NCBI GenBank assembly: GCA_032433595.1
Contig: JASWJB010000189.1
Span: 21,507 to 85,506 of the forward strand
Length of the DNA: 64,000 nt
Direction: 5' to 3'
Source: Conoideocrella luteorostrata
Lineage: Eukaryota; Ascomycota; Sordariomycetes; Hypocreales; Clavicipitaceae
The position numbers were made by a program, and so were the translations under genes. Positions within the stretch are counted from its first letter, which is position 1, and each line of letters starts with the position of its first letter. This document shows, piece by piece, positions 44,521 to 55,274 of this stretch. The notes under the pieces are model-generated. The model saw only the letters and a program-made list of their open reading frames with translations, did not search any database and was not told the origin of the DNA.

Positions 44521-44707
44521 CTTGCGAGGAGTTTCTGTTGTCGGTTAAACAGAGTATCAACTGCCAAACAAGACGTAGGTTCTGACTCTGTAAAAGACCA
44601 GAAAAAAGGTATTGGTAGGGTATGGGTATGGGCATCCGTGGAAGGGACAGCCAGTTTTGGCGCAGTCAGTCACGTCAAGGCAAGGGCTGTCGATGTCGGA
44701 GCGCGTT

Positions 44708-44746
44708 ACGCGTTAATGGATTTTCGAACACGAAATCCCAATTGGG
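44708..44746. promoter_or_regulatory. MCB, SCB and CCAAT-type motifs upstream of MCM4
   Basis: ACGCGT (MCB, bound by MBF in yeasts) at 44708-44713, CACGAAA (SCB core, bound by SBF) at 44729-44735, and the palindrome CCCAATTGGG at 44737-44746, which gives a CCAAT box on both strands. They lie 188-226 nt upstream of the MCM4 start and about 275-310 nt upstream of coatomer zeta. MCM genes are G1/S-regulated in yeasts, so control of MCM4 is the likely role; that is inference. Confidence 0.55.
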
Positions 44747-45020
44747 TTAAACAGAGAGCAATGACCACCCCAACTTTCTGTGGCTGGAGCGGGCCCGGGA
44801 TCCGGTCAAAGTATCCAGCCGCAGCGCCTGTGGCTTGTTAATAGCATGGTGGGGTGGCAGCGAGCCAGTCGCCGGTCTAAATCGCACCGTAGTACTCCCG
44901 CATAGCTGGTCACATAACTACTCACCCGCCCGCAGGCCAGCGGTGTCGTATATTCCATCTCAGGAAACCGAGAACGACGGCATCCTCATAAATCGACAAC
45001 ACAACTGCCCAACCGCCACC

Positions 45021-45779
45021 ATGTCTCCAGGAATGACCCTTTTTTCGGTCCAGGCCGTTCTCATTCTCGGCACTGAGGATGGCGGCCGAATTCTGGCCAA
45101 ATACTACTCCCCGCCTCACAGTACCGGTTCAAGTATGTCGCACCTCATCCTTTATTGCGGTCTTCGTTCATTTCGCACTCATGACGTTGGGTTATACTAA
45201 TGAATTGTGCGATACTCCAGGTGGCGCATCATCTTCCAATCCCTATCCTGATCTAAAAGCCCAAAAGGCCTTTGAGAAGGGCCTCGTCGACAAGACGGCC
45301 AAGCAGACCGGCGATATCATTCTCTACGACAATCGGATCGTTTTGTACAAGCTCGAATCCGATGTCATGATTTACGTCGTTGGCAGCCTAGACGAAAACG
45401 AGATTCTGCTGTATAACACAGTTCTTGCTATTCGGGACTCGCTACACCTTGTCTTCAAGTACGATTCTGTCTCGGGTTGCAGAAAACCCCATGCTAAACT
45501 GCTGCCGCACAAGTGTATACTAACCAACCGCGCCATAGGCAATCTGTCGACAAGCGCACCATTATCGAAAACTACGACCTCGTCTCCCTCGCCATTGACG
45601 AGATCGTCGACGACGGCATCATTCTCGAAACCGATCCTACCATTATTGTTCAGCGCGTCAGCAGAGCTCCTACCCAAGACGTTCCCATTGGTCGTATTGA
45701 TCTCAGCGAACAAGGTGTCAATAACCTCGCGCAGTTGGGCAAATCAAAGCTTGCAGACTGGTTACGGCAGGGTCTCTGA
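45021..45779 (+). CDS. coatomer subunit zeta
   Basis: Exons 45021-45132, 45221-45458 and 45539-45779 give 196 residues; intron 2 has a TACTAAC branch site. The longin-like fold is recognisable: MTLFSVQAVLILGTEDGGRILAKYY, QKAFEKGLVDKTAKQTGDIILYDNRIVLYK, DVMIYVVGSLDENEILLYNTVLAIRDSLHLVF, NYDLVSLAIDEIVDDGIILETDPTIIVQRV. The last is the family signature. The zeta subunit pairs with gamma-COP in the COPI coat used for Golgi-to-ER and intra-Golgi traffic. A CCACC context precedes the ATG. Its stop is 267 nt from that of SUA5, transcribed toward it. Confidence 0.96.
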
Positions 45780-46046
45780 AGGGAGAGGCTCGGCATCGTG
45801 CCAATCCTGCGAAGCGCGGTTGGATGATTGGAGTGGAATTCGTAATGGAAAAGAGAAGTTTTTATTGTTCATTAAAAGGTCATCCGTGATACTACTGTCT
45901 AGCGCCGCATCAATGAGGGGTTTTGATAAAGAAGACAACTTACCTATTTGGGCGGGTAGGTCGAATTTGAGACGAGCGCAAAAACGGAGGATGAGGAATT
46001 CTGGAGAAAAAGATAATGCTTCATCTTTATTGCTTATGTTCCAGTT

Positions 46047-47363
46047 CTATGCTCTAATTTCTGATGCCGCCTTGCGGAGACGATTCATGACTGCAGCTGC
46101 AATGTCTAAGTCGTCATCTATGCCATCTACGAAAATGATGTCCACGCCTCGCCGATCCAGTTCTCTTAAAGCAGAGAATAGTCCTTGCGCTATGCCTCTT
46201 GTATCCTCGCCCAAACTGATGTCAAATACCTCTCCAATGACATCGCCGTTGTCGCCTTTGAGGTCGCCTGTATACACGTCATAAGAAGTCTCAGAGTGGT
46301 CACCGTTTTGCCCCGCAAATATTTGCAAATCTGAGCACTGTAAACCAGCTGCTGGCTTCCATCGCTTTGTCCGAATGACTCCTATCCTCTTCCGAAAATG
46401 CCCATTTGCAGACGGTATCGGGTCACCGTTGGTAATGGCCGTCGCTAAGATTGTCGCAGTCACAGCATCAGCACCAATAATCCCATGCTTTGAATCTCGA
46501 TATGTCGACTCGTACAGCACAACCCTCGCTTTTGGGCTGTAATGCTTGTATTTCATCCCCGGCGCCCGAGGAGCAGCCTTTCCCTCCTCACTTTGATCCT
46601 TGTACGCCTTGACGACGTTCTCCCACCCAGGACAGCTTCGAATTTCCTCCATGCCAATGCCTCCCGGTCTCAGCACAACCGGCGGGTTGCACAGGCCATC
46701 CACAACTGTGCTCTCCACGCCGACCTGGCATGATCCCCCATCAAGTATCAGTTCTATCCTCCCATCCAAATCATCCTTGACGTGCTGGGCTGCAGTGGGC
46801 GAGGGTTTTGTCGATGCATTTGCGGATGGAGCTGCCAGCGGGACACCGGCGAGTTTTATGAGTGTCAGGGCCAGAGGCGATGACGGCATCCTGACGCCGA
46901 AAGACTTGAGGCCGGCAGTAACTTCAGGTGCCAATGGCGATGGATCCGGATTCGGTAGTAGAATTGTCAATGGACCAGGCCAGAATTTCTCAATAAGAGA
47001 CTTGTATCTAACCGGTATGACGTCCTCACCAGTGTGTTTGGAACCCAACAAACTTCGTAGCATATGCAAGTCAGACACATGCACAATAAGAGGATTATCT
47101 GATGGCCGTCCCTTTGCCGAATATATCCCCCTGACGGATCCGCTTCTTGTAGCATCTGCGCCGAGGCCATACACAGTTTCTGTAGGAAAAGCAACCGGAG
47201 TGTCCTTAGTTCTGAGATACTCAGCCGCTGGTTGGAGCATTTCAATAGCCTCGTTAGCTTCTGGTCTAATGTGCCAATGTTCTAATCTGTCGAGAGCGCC
47301 TTTCGACTCATCAAAGCACCCTAGCGATCCCTTGCGGGTTATAGAAACTACCCGCGTGTTCAT
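46047..47363 (-). CDS. SUA5: threonylcarbamoyl-AMP synthase SUA5
   Basis: Single exon, 438 residues, close to yeast Sua5. The YrdC domain starts near residue 45 (AAEYLRTKDTPVAFPTETVYGLGADAT) with IYSAKGRPSDNPLIVHV, KFWPGPLTILLP, GVRMPSSPLALTLI, PLAAPSANASTKPSPT and ESTVVDG, VLRPGGI. The C-terminal Sua5 domain follows a linker (APGMKYKHYSPKARVVLY) and ends with ALRELDRRGVDIIFVDG. It makes threonylcarbamoyl-AMP from Thr, bicarbonate and ATP, the first step of t6A37 on ANN-reading tRNAs, in cytosol and mitochondria. An Asn/Thr/Arg-rich, acid-poor first 14 residues (MNTRVVSITRKGSL) could serve mitochondrial import; that is inference. A tRNA gene lies about 490 nt upstream. Confidence 0.96.
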   Translation of the reverse strand: MNTRVVSITRKGSLGCFDESKGALDRLEHWHIRPEANEAIEMLQPAAEYLRTKDTPVAFPTETVYGLGADATRSGSVRGIYSAKGRPSDNPLIVHVSDLHMLRSLLGSKHTGEDVIPVRYKSLIEKFWPGPLTILLPNPDPSPLAPEVTAGLKSFGVRMPSSPLALTLIKLAGVPLAAPSANASTKPSPTAAQHVKDDLDGRIELILDGGSCQVGVESTVVDGLCNPPVVLRPGGIGMEEIRSCPGWENVVKAYKDQSEEGKAAPRAPGMKYKHYSPKARVVLYESTYRDSKHGIIGADAVTATILATAITNGDPIPSANGHFRKRIGVIRTKRWKPAAGLQCSDLQIFAGQNGDHSETSYDVYTGDLKGDNGDVIGEVFDISLGEDTRGIAQGLFSALRELDRRGVDIIFVDGIDDDLDIAAAVMNRLRKAASEIRA

Positions 47364-47852
47364 GGCGGACAGTCTCGAGGAAGGAGCTGAGATGTTCGGG
47401 GGTCGGGCAACGCCGATATAAGTCGTGGTGAGGGCAGTCGAGCCAAGTTGGAAACCGGGCGCGCCGTATGTTTAAATTCGTGTAAGTAGTGAAGATTATG
47501 CTCTTTTAGCCGGCAAAATCCTGTCAACAAAAGATCACAAAAAGCCTGTTGTTAAACTGTTGAAAATGAAGCGTGACTGTCATGAGTGTTTTGCTGACCA
47601 AATTTTTAAGTTACTTTTTACTCACACAGTTTTGGCCGGTCCGGACAGCGCAGTGAGTTACCTAGTACACCCACCCACTTTTATACACAGCTCTCACCGA
47701 GTCAACACTCATCATCCCCGTGACCAAAATAAACCTAATGGTAGAATAGAATAGGATAAATAGGAGAAAGAATCTAGCGCCTCCATTGATTTCAAAGCCG
47801 CGCTGAAAACAAAAAAATTTCATCACGAAATCAAGTAAGAATCGCAAAAAGT
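47364..47852. other. SUA5 promoter region
   Basis: Contains the SUA5 leader and then AT-rich sequence up to the 3' end of the tRNA gene. Small ORFs without features. Confidence 0.45.
47846..47850 (-). terminator. Pol III terminator of the tRNA gene
   Basis: Five T residues on the transcribed sense begin three bases after the tRNA 3' end, as expected for RNA polymerase III. Confidence 0.75.
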
Positions 47853-47979
47853 TGGACTCGCCGGGAATTGAACCCGGGACCATTCATAGGCAACTATTAC
47901 TGATAGATCAGAGTAGTCCGAAGACTATTTGAGCTTTCACAGGTGCGAAACGAAGATCATACCCCTAGACCACAAGCCC
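47853..47979 (-). tRNA. tRNA-Ala (anticodon CGC) with a 55-nt intron
   Basis: On the minus strand a full cloverleaf folds once an intron is removed. Acceptor stem GGGCTTG pairs with CGAGTCC (with G3:U70, the alanine identity pair, and a second wobble), discriminator A73. D-arm is GGTCTAGGGGTATGATC. Anticodon stem TTCGT pairs with ATGAA, loop TTCGCA plus T38, anticodon 47947-47945. T-arm is CCGGG TTCAATT CCCGG, an almost perfect B box. The intron (47943-47889) sits after position 37, the usual place, and contains the hairpin TAGTC-TTCG-GACTA. Mature length is 72 nt. A TTTTT terminator follows at 47850-47846. Confidence 0.8.
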
Positions 47980-48586
47980 GTACCACTGTATTACAGGGGC
48001 CGACGTTGATGAGGGAGAAATTATTTTTTACTATATAGTAACTAGTCTTCGTACAAAAGGTTCAAGTGCATGCTTATGCCGCAAACAGCACCATGATTTC
48101 ATCATCGAAGTTTATAAAATTAAAATTTTAGGTTGTTTTTATTATTCCAGATAAGATAAAGGGCATTCTGAAGAACTTTGGCGGTGTTCCTTACTTGATG
48201 AGTTTGCATGTTTTGGCTTGCGCGTACCCTATGCTGCGTTAAGGGCCATCATACCCCATCTCCCCAGAAAAGAACCGCAAGCAAACGATAGTAATAGATA
48301 GTTTACCATAAGGAAATGAAGAGAAGATAACTATAAAATAGGCAATTCTAGTAGTATTATGGACTGGGAAGCCCATGCGTACCAGCGAGGGGCATGTTTT
48401 ATGCAAAGCACCACATCAATCAATTGGTGAAGCTCCAAAGCCTGTTCTAGACAACAGTGACCACCTCTTCACTGGACCTGGGATTGATGATATTGATGTC
48501 AGCTTTGGTCTATTCTCACTCCTTTTCTATGTCATCTCATTTCGTTTTGAGCCGAACACAACCACGTCCCTCACGGTAAGTCGCGT
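47980..48586. other. AT-rich spacer between tRNA and COG4
   Basis: About 600 nt with A/T runs around 48100-48140. The 71-codon ORF at 48375-48590 overlaps the COG4 stop on the other strand and is not called. Confidence 0.45.
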
Positions 48587-51067
48587 TTAATTACCCCTCA
48601 CCAGCACTCTTGCCCTTTTCTTCTCTTCCTCAGTCAAAACCCATTCAATCCCGCCACCATCCTCAGTGAAAAGCTCCTCCCACTCATCATCCTCCATGTT
48701 GGCCACCATTAGCAGCTGAATAACCTTCCCAAATGTCTCTCTAACGCTATAATCTCCCTTTGACACAATGTCCACTATGCCCCTGAAATCCCTCTCAATG
48801 CGGACGGCACCAAACGGGCTCGTTCTGCCGGCAGGGTTTAAAATTTTCTTCTCCAATATCCTAGACAAGTACCGTGCAGTCATGTCTAGGAGAGTGCTGA
48901 ATGTGCCGGGGGTCATGATTCGCGCGATAGGTTTCATCAAGAGGTCCCAACCGTGTTCGAATCGCCGCCGAACTTGTTCCAATATATTTTCTTCGTCTTC
49001 GTCGTTTTGCTGCACAATTTCGTCCAACTCTTCCTCACTCAAAGTGTAGTCCGCGTCGCGGAATGTTTCGCTGAGGACAAGCCGTAGCCGCAGCTTGACC
49101 ACGTGGACGAAGAGGACTTGGATTCCCTCGTTTAAGAGTTCGGTGGATTTGCTGATGAAGCCGGTTTCCAACGTGTGTAATGAGTTGGCAACAAATGCGA
49201 CGTCCCTTTCGAAAGGAAAAGAGTCCTTCAACGATCCTTGGAGGGTGACTCCGTTGGCTTGACTGTCCGAAATTGCGATGCGACCACCAATAATTCTGCT
49301 GAGATACTCGTTGGACATGTCTAAACTGTTTATGAGCACAATGAATTGAATGATTTTATCTGCCGGTGGGAGTCCTTCATGAACAACTGGTTTTGGGTAC
49401 GACTCATCTCGCATCTTGCGCTGGATCATGCCAACGAAGTCGGAGCTCAAGACACGGCCGATGGTTGGTATGACTGCTGAGATGACGTCTCGCTGTGATG
49501 TAGATATGGATTTTTGTATAACGTTGTTGACAATGTACATGACATCGTCTACGGCCATGATAATGAAGGGCGCATTGCCTTCGATGGACTTATTCAAGCT
49601 CAGAGACAAGCCGGTGGGAAATTCGTCTAACTGGAAAGCCTTTTCCACCGATCTGCGGAAGAAAAAGGTGGTCATGACATTGTAAGGAGTTGTGAGCTTC
49701 CCTGACACCTTGCGATACAAATTCGATTTGACCAACAATTCTGGCAAAACTAATGAAACATGCTCATCAACTACACCCTGCAATGCCCCAAAAACTACAC
49801 GTCAGATGCTTGTGTCATGGGTGGAGAAATGTGTAATGGGCAGACTTACCATGCACTTTCCAGACAAGAATCGCGTATATAGTGACCACCGACCAAGCAT
49901 AACAGCAATTTCGCTCAACAGCCCATCCACTTCCTTCATATTGACTCCTTCATCCTCGCTTGAGCGTGCGTTGCCTCCGCCACCAACTGAAGGGGAATTG
50001 ACTCGTGGAGTGCCACTTCTAGGTGCCTGTGGAAGGTAGCTCTGGACCAAGAAAGAAAAGGGATAACTTTTGACGTCTGTAATCGTCCTGTCGACTCCCC
50101 TTTCGTCGGCCCAAGTATCAAGGATGATTCCACCCTGAACGTCAGCCTCCATCTGCAATCGTTCAATCACGCGGACCATCTTGCCAGCGCCGTAGTGTCG
50201 TTCCACAAGACTTCCATGATTTTCCACGATCTGCGCAATATGCTCAAATAGCTTGGTCAACGCGTTGGCGTAAAAGAAGCCTTCCTTTCTGTTCCGGCCG
50301 CCTACACTGTCCTTCAACGTAGCACGAGCAGTTCCTGCAACTCCCTGACAGACATATCGACCATAAACGTCCAATCCCACATCTGTTCGCCCAATTAATG
50401 GAAATAACTTGAAAAACCTGGTGACCTTGGTGCCGTCACCTTCTCCAGCAGCCTTTTCAAATTCACGTAAGAACAGGCCGCAAAGCGACTCTCTGGCGCT
50501 TTCCAATGTCACCCACGGAGAGTCTGGCACTTCCACACTGGGAACTATACTAGCAGCAAAGGCTCCCTTGGCGATCTCCTCCGGGACCTTACTTGCTCGA
50601 GCTAGGTATCCCGCTGCTGCCTCCCAGTCCTGCGGTGCGCCCATAGATCCCACCACGCCGTTGACGCAGGCTTTGAGCTCGGCGACTTGCTCAACAACCC
50701 CAAGGGTATCTTCCACTCGGCTCTTTTCCAGGTCAAGCTCCTTCACTCTATTGCTGAGCCTACCTGCAGTCTCGGCCGCTGAAGAGAGCATGTTATTGCT
50801 GATGGACCTCGCAGCAATAACCTGCGCGCCAAGCCCAGCACGTAACAAGTCCAATCGGCCGAGATCTCGTGTCAGGTCCGCCTGCGAATCTATCAAGGAG
50901 TCGAGCCGAGCTGTAATTGTAGTTTCTTGCTCGTGCAAGGCTGCCAGCGCGCCTCTCAGCTCTGCTACGTTGGAGACATGGTCGATAGGTGACGATGCCG
51001 CAGACTTCGGGTCCTTGCCGTCGCTCATACTCTGGTGATGGCGCACGCCGTTGGGAAGGGCGGACAT
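48587..51067 (-). CDS. COG4: conserved oligomeric Golgi complex subunit 4
   Basis: Exons 51067-49850 and 49777-48587 (72-nt intron, GTAAGT..CAG) give 802 residues. The N-terminal third is predicted coiled coil (ELRGALAALHEQETTITARLDSL, RVKELDLEKSRVEDTLGVVEQV). Cog4 core features follow: RFFKLFPLIG, DVYGRYVCQGV, YANALTKLFEHIAQIVENHGSLVERHYGAGKMVRVIERLQ and, after the join, LTTPYNVMTTFFFRRSVEKAFQLDE, then VDDVMYIVNNVIQKSISTSQRDV. The C-terminal domain with FGAVRIERDFRGIVDIVS matches the Cog4 helical bundle. COG tethers retrograde vesicles within the Golgi and keeps glycosyltransferases in place. It precedes the Golgi ion pump PMR1 on the same strand. Confidence 0.94.
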
Positions 51068-51575
51068 TGGCGACGAGAAGATGTGGCCGGAAGGCGCATA
51101 GCTTCACCGGGCTTTGGTCGACAATATCGTTGTTGAACAGGGAGTTATAAGCTTGAATGTTGAAGCTGTCTGTGCTCAACAAGGCGAAGTGGGCGGATCA
51201 CTTGTCCGCTCGTCAGTCCACTCACTACCACCAACGTCACACTGTTGTGGTCGTGTGGGCCAAAAAATAAGCCAACCTCGACGACAACTGACTCTACTAA
51301 TATCATGTAGTTGCTATAATTACTATTTCATGGAAGGAGCGCTAAGGCTTCACATATTCTTGCTATTTCGTTCGCGTACAGAAAGTGAGATTATTTCGGT
51401 ATTGATTTCATTGAATTGTAAACATCCTACATGTCTAACGTATGCCAACCCCCCAACCCTATTGCCGTAAATTGTCATGCTTATGCGGAATAACTACTCA
51501 TATATTGAAGCCCCAGCTCTTACATAGATGAACCAAGTAGGAGGCCGTCGTAGACGGGACACATCGTCCCATATG
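51068..51575. other. spacer between PMR1 and COG4
   Basis: About 500 nt holding the COG4 promoter and the PMR1 3' flank. Small plus-strand ORFs without features. Confidence 0.5.
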
Positions 51576-54500
51576 TCAAACAGCTTGACTATATCCACTG
51601 CCCAACCGCCGCTTTCCGTACTTCAAATATTTGCGTACTTCATCGACCCAGAACACCGAACTGCAAAGAACGACTAGTCTTACAAGATCGCCCAGCCCAA
51701 TTGCCTCTGTCTGGAAAATCTCTTGTAGCCAAGGCATGTAAATTACTAATAGTTGGCAAATGACACTGAGAGATACTGCCCAATTGAACAGATTATTGGC
51801 AAAGAGGCCGATCTCTCCTCTAAAGATTGACTTGGACTCGGAGCGACAGCTCAGAGCGTTGAACATATCGAAGAAAACAAAGCAGGTGAATGTCATTGTT
51901 GTGTCGCGTCGTGTCACCTGCCCATCTGCCAACATTTCATGGCAGTAAATGATCATCGTGCCAATCATGATGATAGTGGCGGACGTCAAGACTCGCATTA
52001 GGACTCCCTTGGTAAGCACGGCGTCATTCCGCCTTCGCGGCGGTCGATTCATCACATCGGGGTCAACCTTTTCCACACCGAGTGACTGGGCTGGGGGGCC
52101 GTCCATAATGATATCTGAAAGACTTGGTTAGTCATATTTGAAAAAGGGGAAACAAGGAAGTAAGTAAATGGGCAACAAGTTTGCAGCAAACATACTAATC
52201 CAGAGAATCTGCATGGCATTGAGCGGTGTCTTAAAGCCGAAGAAGGTACACAGCAGAACAAGAGACAAGCCAGCGGCACTTGTGCTTAGTTGGAATGTGA
52301 GAAAATTTTGTATATTGTTGAAAATGCCCTTGCCTTCTTCAATGGCGCGGAGAATGGTTGAAAAGTCGTCATCAGTCAGAATCATGTCTGCGGCTTCTTT
52401 GGCAACATCTGTGCCGTGACGTCCCATTGAGATACCAATATCAGCCTTCTTCAATGCAGGAGCATCATTGACGCCATCTCCAGTCATGGCAACAATATCG
52501 CCGCGAGACTGCAGAGCTCGTATGATTTTCATCTTGTGATCGGGGTTTGTTCGAGCGAAAATGGTGGTATGTTGCAGAGCTAGCGCGAGATCCTCTTCAG
52601 ACATGCTGTCAACCTCATCACCGCGAAGGACCGGACGTACAGTGCCTTGACTGCTTGAATGTTGACTGGCTACTGCAATGTTCATCCCCAATTGCTTACC
52701 GATGGCAAGGGCAGTGGTCTCGGCATCACCGGTAATCATAATCACCTTCACACCACCTCGCATGAGCCTCCTGATAGAACGGCTCACTCCGGGTCGTGGT
52801 GGATCACTCATGCCAACCAAACCGGCGAAAGTCAAATCTTTGTAGATTTCCTCGCTTGCTTGCGGGAGAGAGCTGCTGTTGTTGCCAGGGCCGGGCGTAC
52901 CGGTTCGGGACCCCCCTGGCCCTGGCCGCCCTTTGAACGACCTGGAGACCGTACCGCTAGCAAAGGCGATGACTCGAAGGCCCTTGGAAGCCATCGCGTG
53001 TGCGGCTGCAAGAGAATCCTGACGCCTGGTCGAGTCAAGCACGATCTCCCTGCCGTCCTTGTCAAGGTAGGTGCTGCACGCTGCAAGAACCTTCTCAATG
53101 GAGCCCTTCATGTATGCGTATTCCCTTTCACCTTTGGAATCGGAGCCAACAGTCACACCCATCCATTTTCTCTCGGAACTAAATGGGGTTTCAGTTACTC
53201 GCGGCCCCACCGAGTCTCGAATGTCATGTTCCTTGAACTTATCAAGCATATCCAACATTGCCACATCCGTTGGCTGTCCGACCCATCTCGAAACAGTGGC
53301 TACATGGCCACGGCCAAGGGTCGATGTCAAAACTGCAGACGCAGCGGCACCGCTCTCAGTGTACTTTTGGGCCAGTCGCGCATTATTGGCAATGTTGCCA
53401 ATGCGCATGATTCTCAAGGAAGTCGGCGTGATCTTATCTTCCATTGACTCAGTATCAGTCACAATATCAATCGGATTTCCAGCTCCGAAATACCAAATCT
53501 CCGATGTCGTCATGTGATTGGTGGTCAATGTACCTGTGGAAGTTACTCTGTTAATGCTTGGATCTCAGATACTCCTCAGAAATTTATGTTATTTACCGGT
53601 TTTGTCAGTACAGACGACGTTGACAGATCCAAGAGTCTCAACCTTGGGCATTCGGCGCACAATGGCATTGTGTCGTGCCATCCGATGAACACCCAGAGCC
53701 AAAGTGACCGTGACGATAATAGGTAGGCCTTCTGGGATGGCGGCAACTGCAAGCGAGATGGAAATTGTAAAAATTTCTAACAACTTCTTACCCTGCAGCC
53801 AACCTACGAAGGAAATGAGCCCGATGACAACGAAAGAAGCTTTGCTAAGCTGGCCACCCAATTCATCCATTGACAACTGAAGTGGAGATCGTGGACTCTC
53901 AGTGCCTGATACACTCGTTGCAATAGTGCCAAAATGTGTGCTTCCTCCTGTTGCAAATACAACACCCTGTCCATGTCCCGATGTGACTAACGTCCCCATG
54001 TACGCGATGTTATGGGTCTCGCTCCCACCGTCTCCGTGCTGATTACCATCCGTTCCCGTGGCTGACGGCTGAGGGAGCTGGAGGTGGTTCAATCTTTCTG
54101 TATTGACTCGTCTAGACCGTGAATCGGGGGTAATTCGAACAGGTTCAGTCTCTCCTGTTAGGTTGGATGCATCAATAGTTAAGTCAGCAGCTTTTGTGAC
54201 CCGAATGTCGGCGGGAATTCGATCGCCAGTGGTGAAAAGAACCAAATCACCGGGAACAAGCTGACCCGCCATAACCTTGGTTGAAACTGCATCCATAGCG
54301 TCCTCCACTGGTGTCTTTGTCCCTGGACTACCAGCTTCGCTGATGTCTCCCTCAGCGGGAGGTGGCCAAGCAGGCGACTTTGGTGCCGTTGCCGTTGGCT
54401 TGCTACTTCCTCCGCGTACGAGGTGCGCATGATTGGGCACTAGGTGGTTCAAAGCCTCAATCGACTTTTCCGATCGATATTCTTGTATAAACCCTACCGT

Positions 54501-55006
54501 TACTACGATAGTCACGGCGACGGTGATGCTCACGGCGTCGTCGAAATTGCCCAGTAGCAGAGACATTCCGGCAGACGCAAGAAGTAGTATGATGAGGGGC
54601 TCCTGGAACTGCTTGATGAACCGAAGCCAGAGGGGCTCTGGCTCATCGTGCGGAATCTCATTCGGGCCGTAATCGCCTAGCCGCGTTAACGCATCGGTCG
54701 CCGTCAATCCATGTGTTAACGAAGTTCGCAGCCTGGCGGCAGCCTCGCTCGGTGTCATGTATGAAAATTCGTCTGCCACGCCCTGCAGATAGTTAGCTTT
54801 ATCAAGGAGCAATCAATATGGGCAATCTGGAACACGGTGTCGCATACCCGAGCGTGCGATGAAGTAGTGCGAACATGGCGTGGTCGACTCGGCCTGTCGC
54901 TTTCAGATGAATCCAGAGTTGAAAGCTCAGCTATGGTAGGGATACCGGATGTAGGGAGAAGCGGCTCGTTGCTCGAGCCTTCACGCCCCAGCCATGGTAT
55001 TTGCAT
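51576..55006 (-). CDS. Golgi Ca2+/Mn2+ P-type ATPase, PMR1 type
   Basis: Exons 55006-54848, 54782-53597, 53533-52196 and 52114-51576 give 1073 residues. The phosphorylation motif [14 protein letters not shown] (Asp446) is split by intron 2 within its Gly codon. Other marks: LTGETEP (actuator loop), AAIPEGLPI (helix 4 ion site), KGRPGPGG low-complexity insert in the N-domain, [34 protein letters not shown], and [21 protein letters not shown] (helix 6), where the QxxWxN sequence is typical of Pmr1 and SPCA pumps. The first exon encodes 53 N-terminal residues of unconserved Ser/Arg-rich sequence. A Pro/Ala/Gly-rich insert of about 45 residues follows HLVRGG near the actuator domain. It loads the Golgi with Ca and Mn, the latter needed by glycosyltransferases. 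The third intron lies inside helix 6. Confidence 0.96.
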
Positions 55007-55265
55007 CGTCGTAGACGAAAATTGATCTCTTCAATGCAGATATAGCATGGGGGTGCTCAGTTGGCTAGAAGACCAAATCGCGCAGTCATGGAGGATGAGC
55101 TTGCTACCTGGTAAACCGGGTTTCCTGATCGCATACGAGCAAGCCTGCATCAGGCCAGGGACCATTAAAGATAAAGCGAAAGGGACACGCAGGTTGCCGG
55201 GTGAGAAAGAGGAGGGATGGGGCGCAAGAGGAAAATAAACGACACGGGGGATGATTCGCGATGCA

Positions 55266-55274
55266 TACGGAGTA
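55266..55274. repeat. single copy of the dispersed TACGGAGTA motif
   Basis: Exact 9-mer about 260 nt upstream of the PMR1 start. A one-mismatch copy followed by GCAGTG lies near 55451. Confidence 0.75.

Noticed and set aside
45079..46284. 401-codon plus-strand ORF
   Set aside because: It runs through both introns of coatomer zeta out of frame and then antisense to SUA5; it has no domain of its own.
46600..47421. 273-codon plus-strand ORF
   Set aside because: Exact antisense shadow of SUA5, which has full family motifs.
50409..51038. 209-codon plus-strand ORF
   Set aside because: Antisense to COG4 and Ser/Leu-rich as expected for a shadow frame.
52659..53447. 262-codon plus-strand ORF
   Set aside because: Antisense to the PMR1 catalytic region; composition follows that gene's codons.
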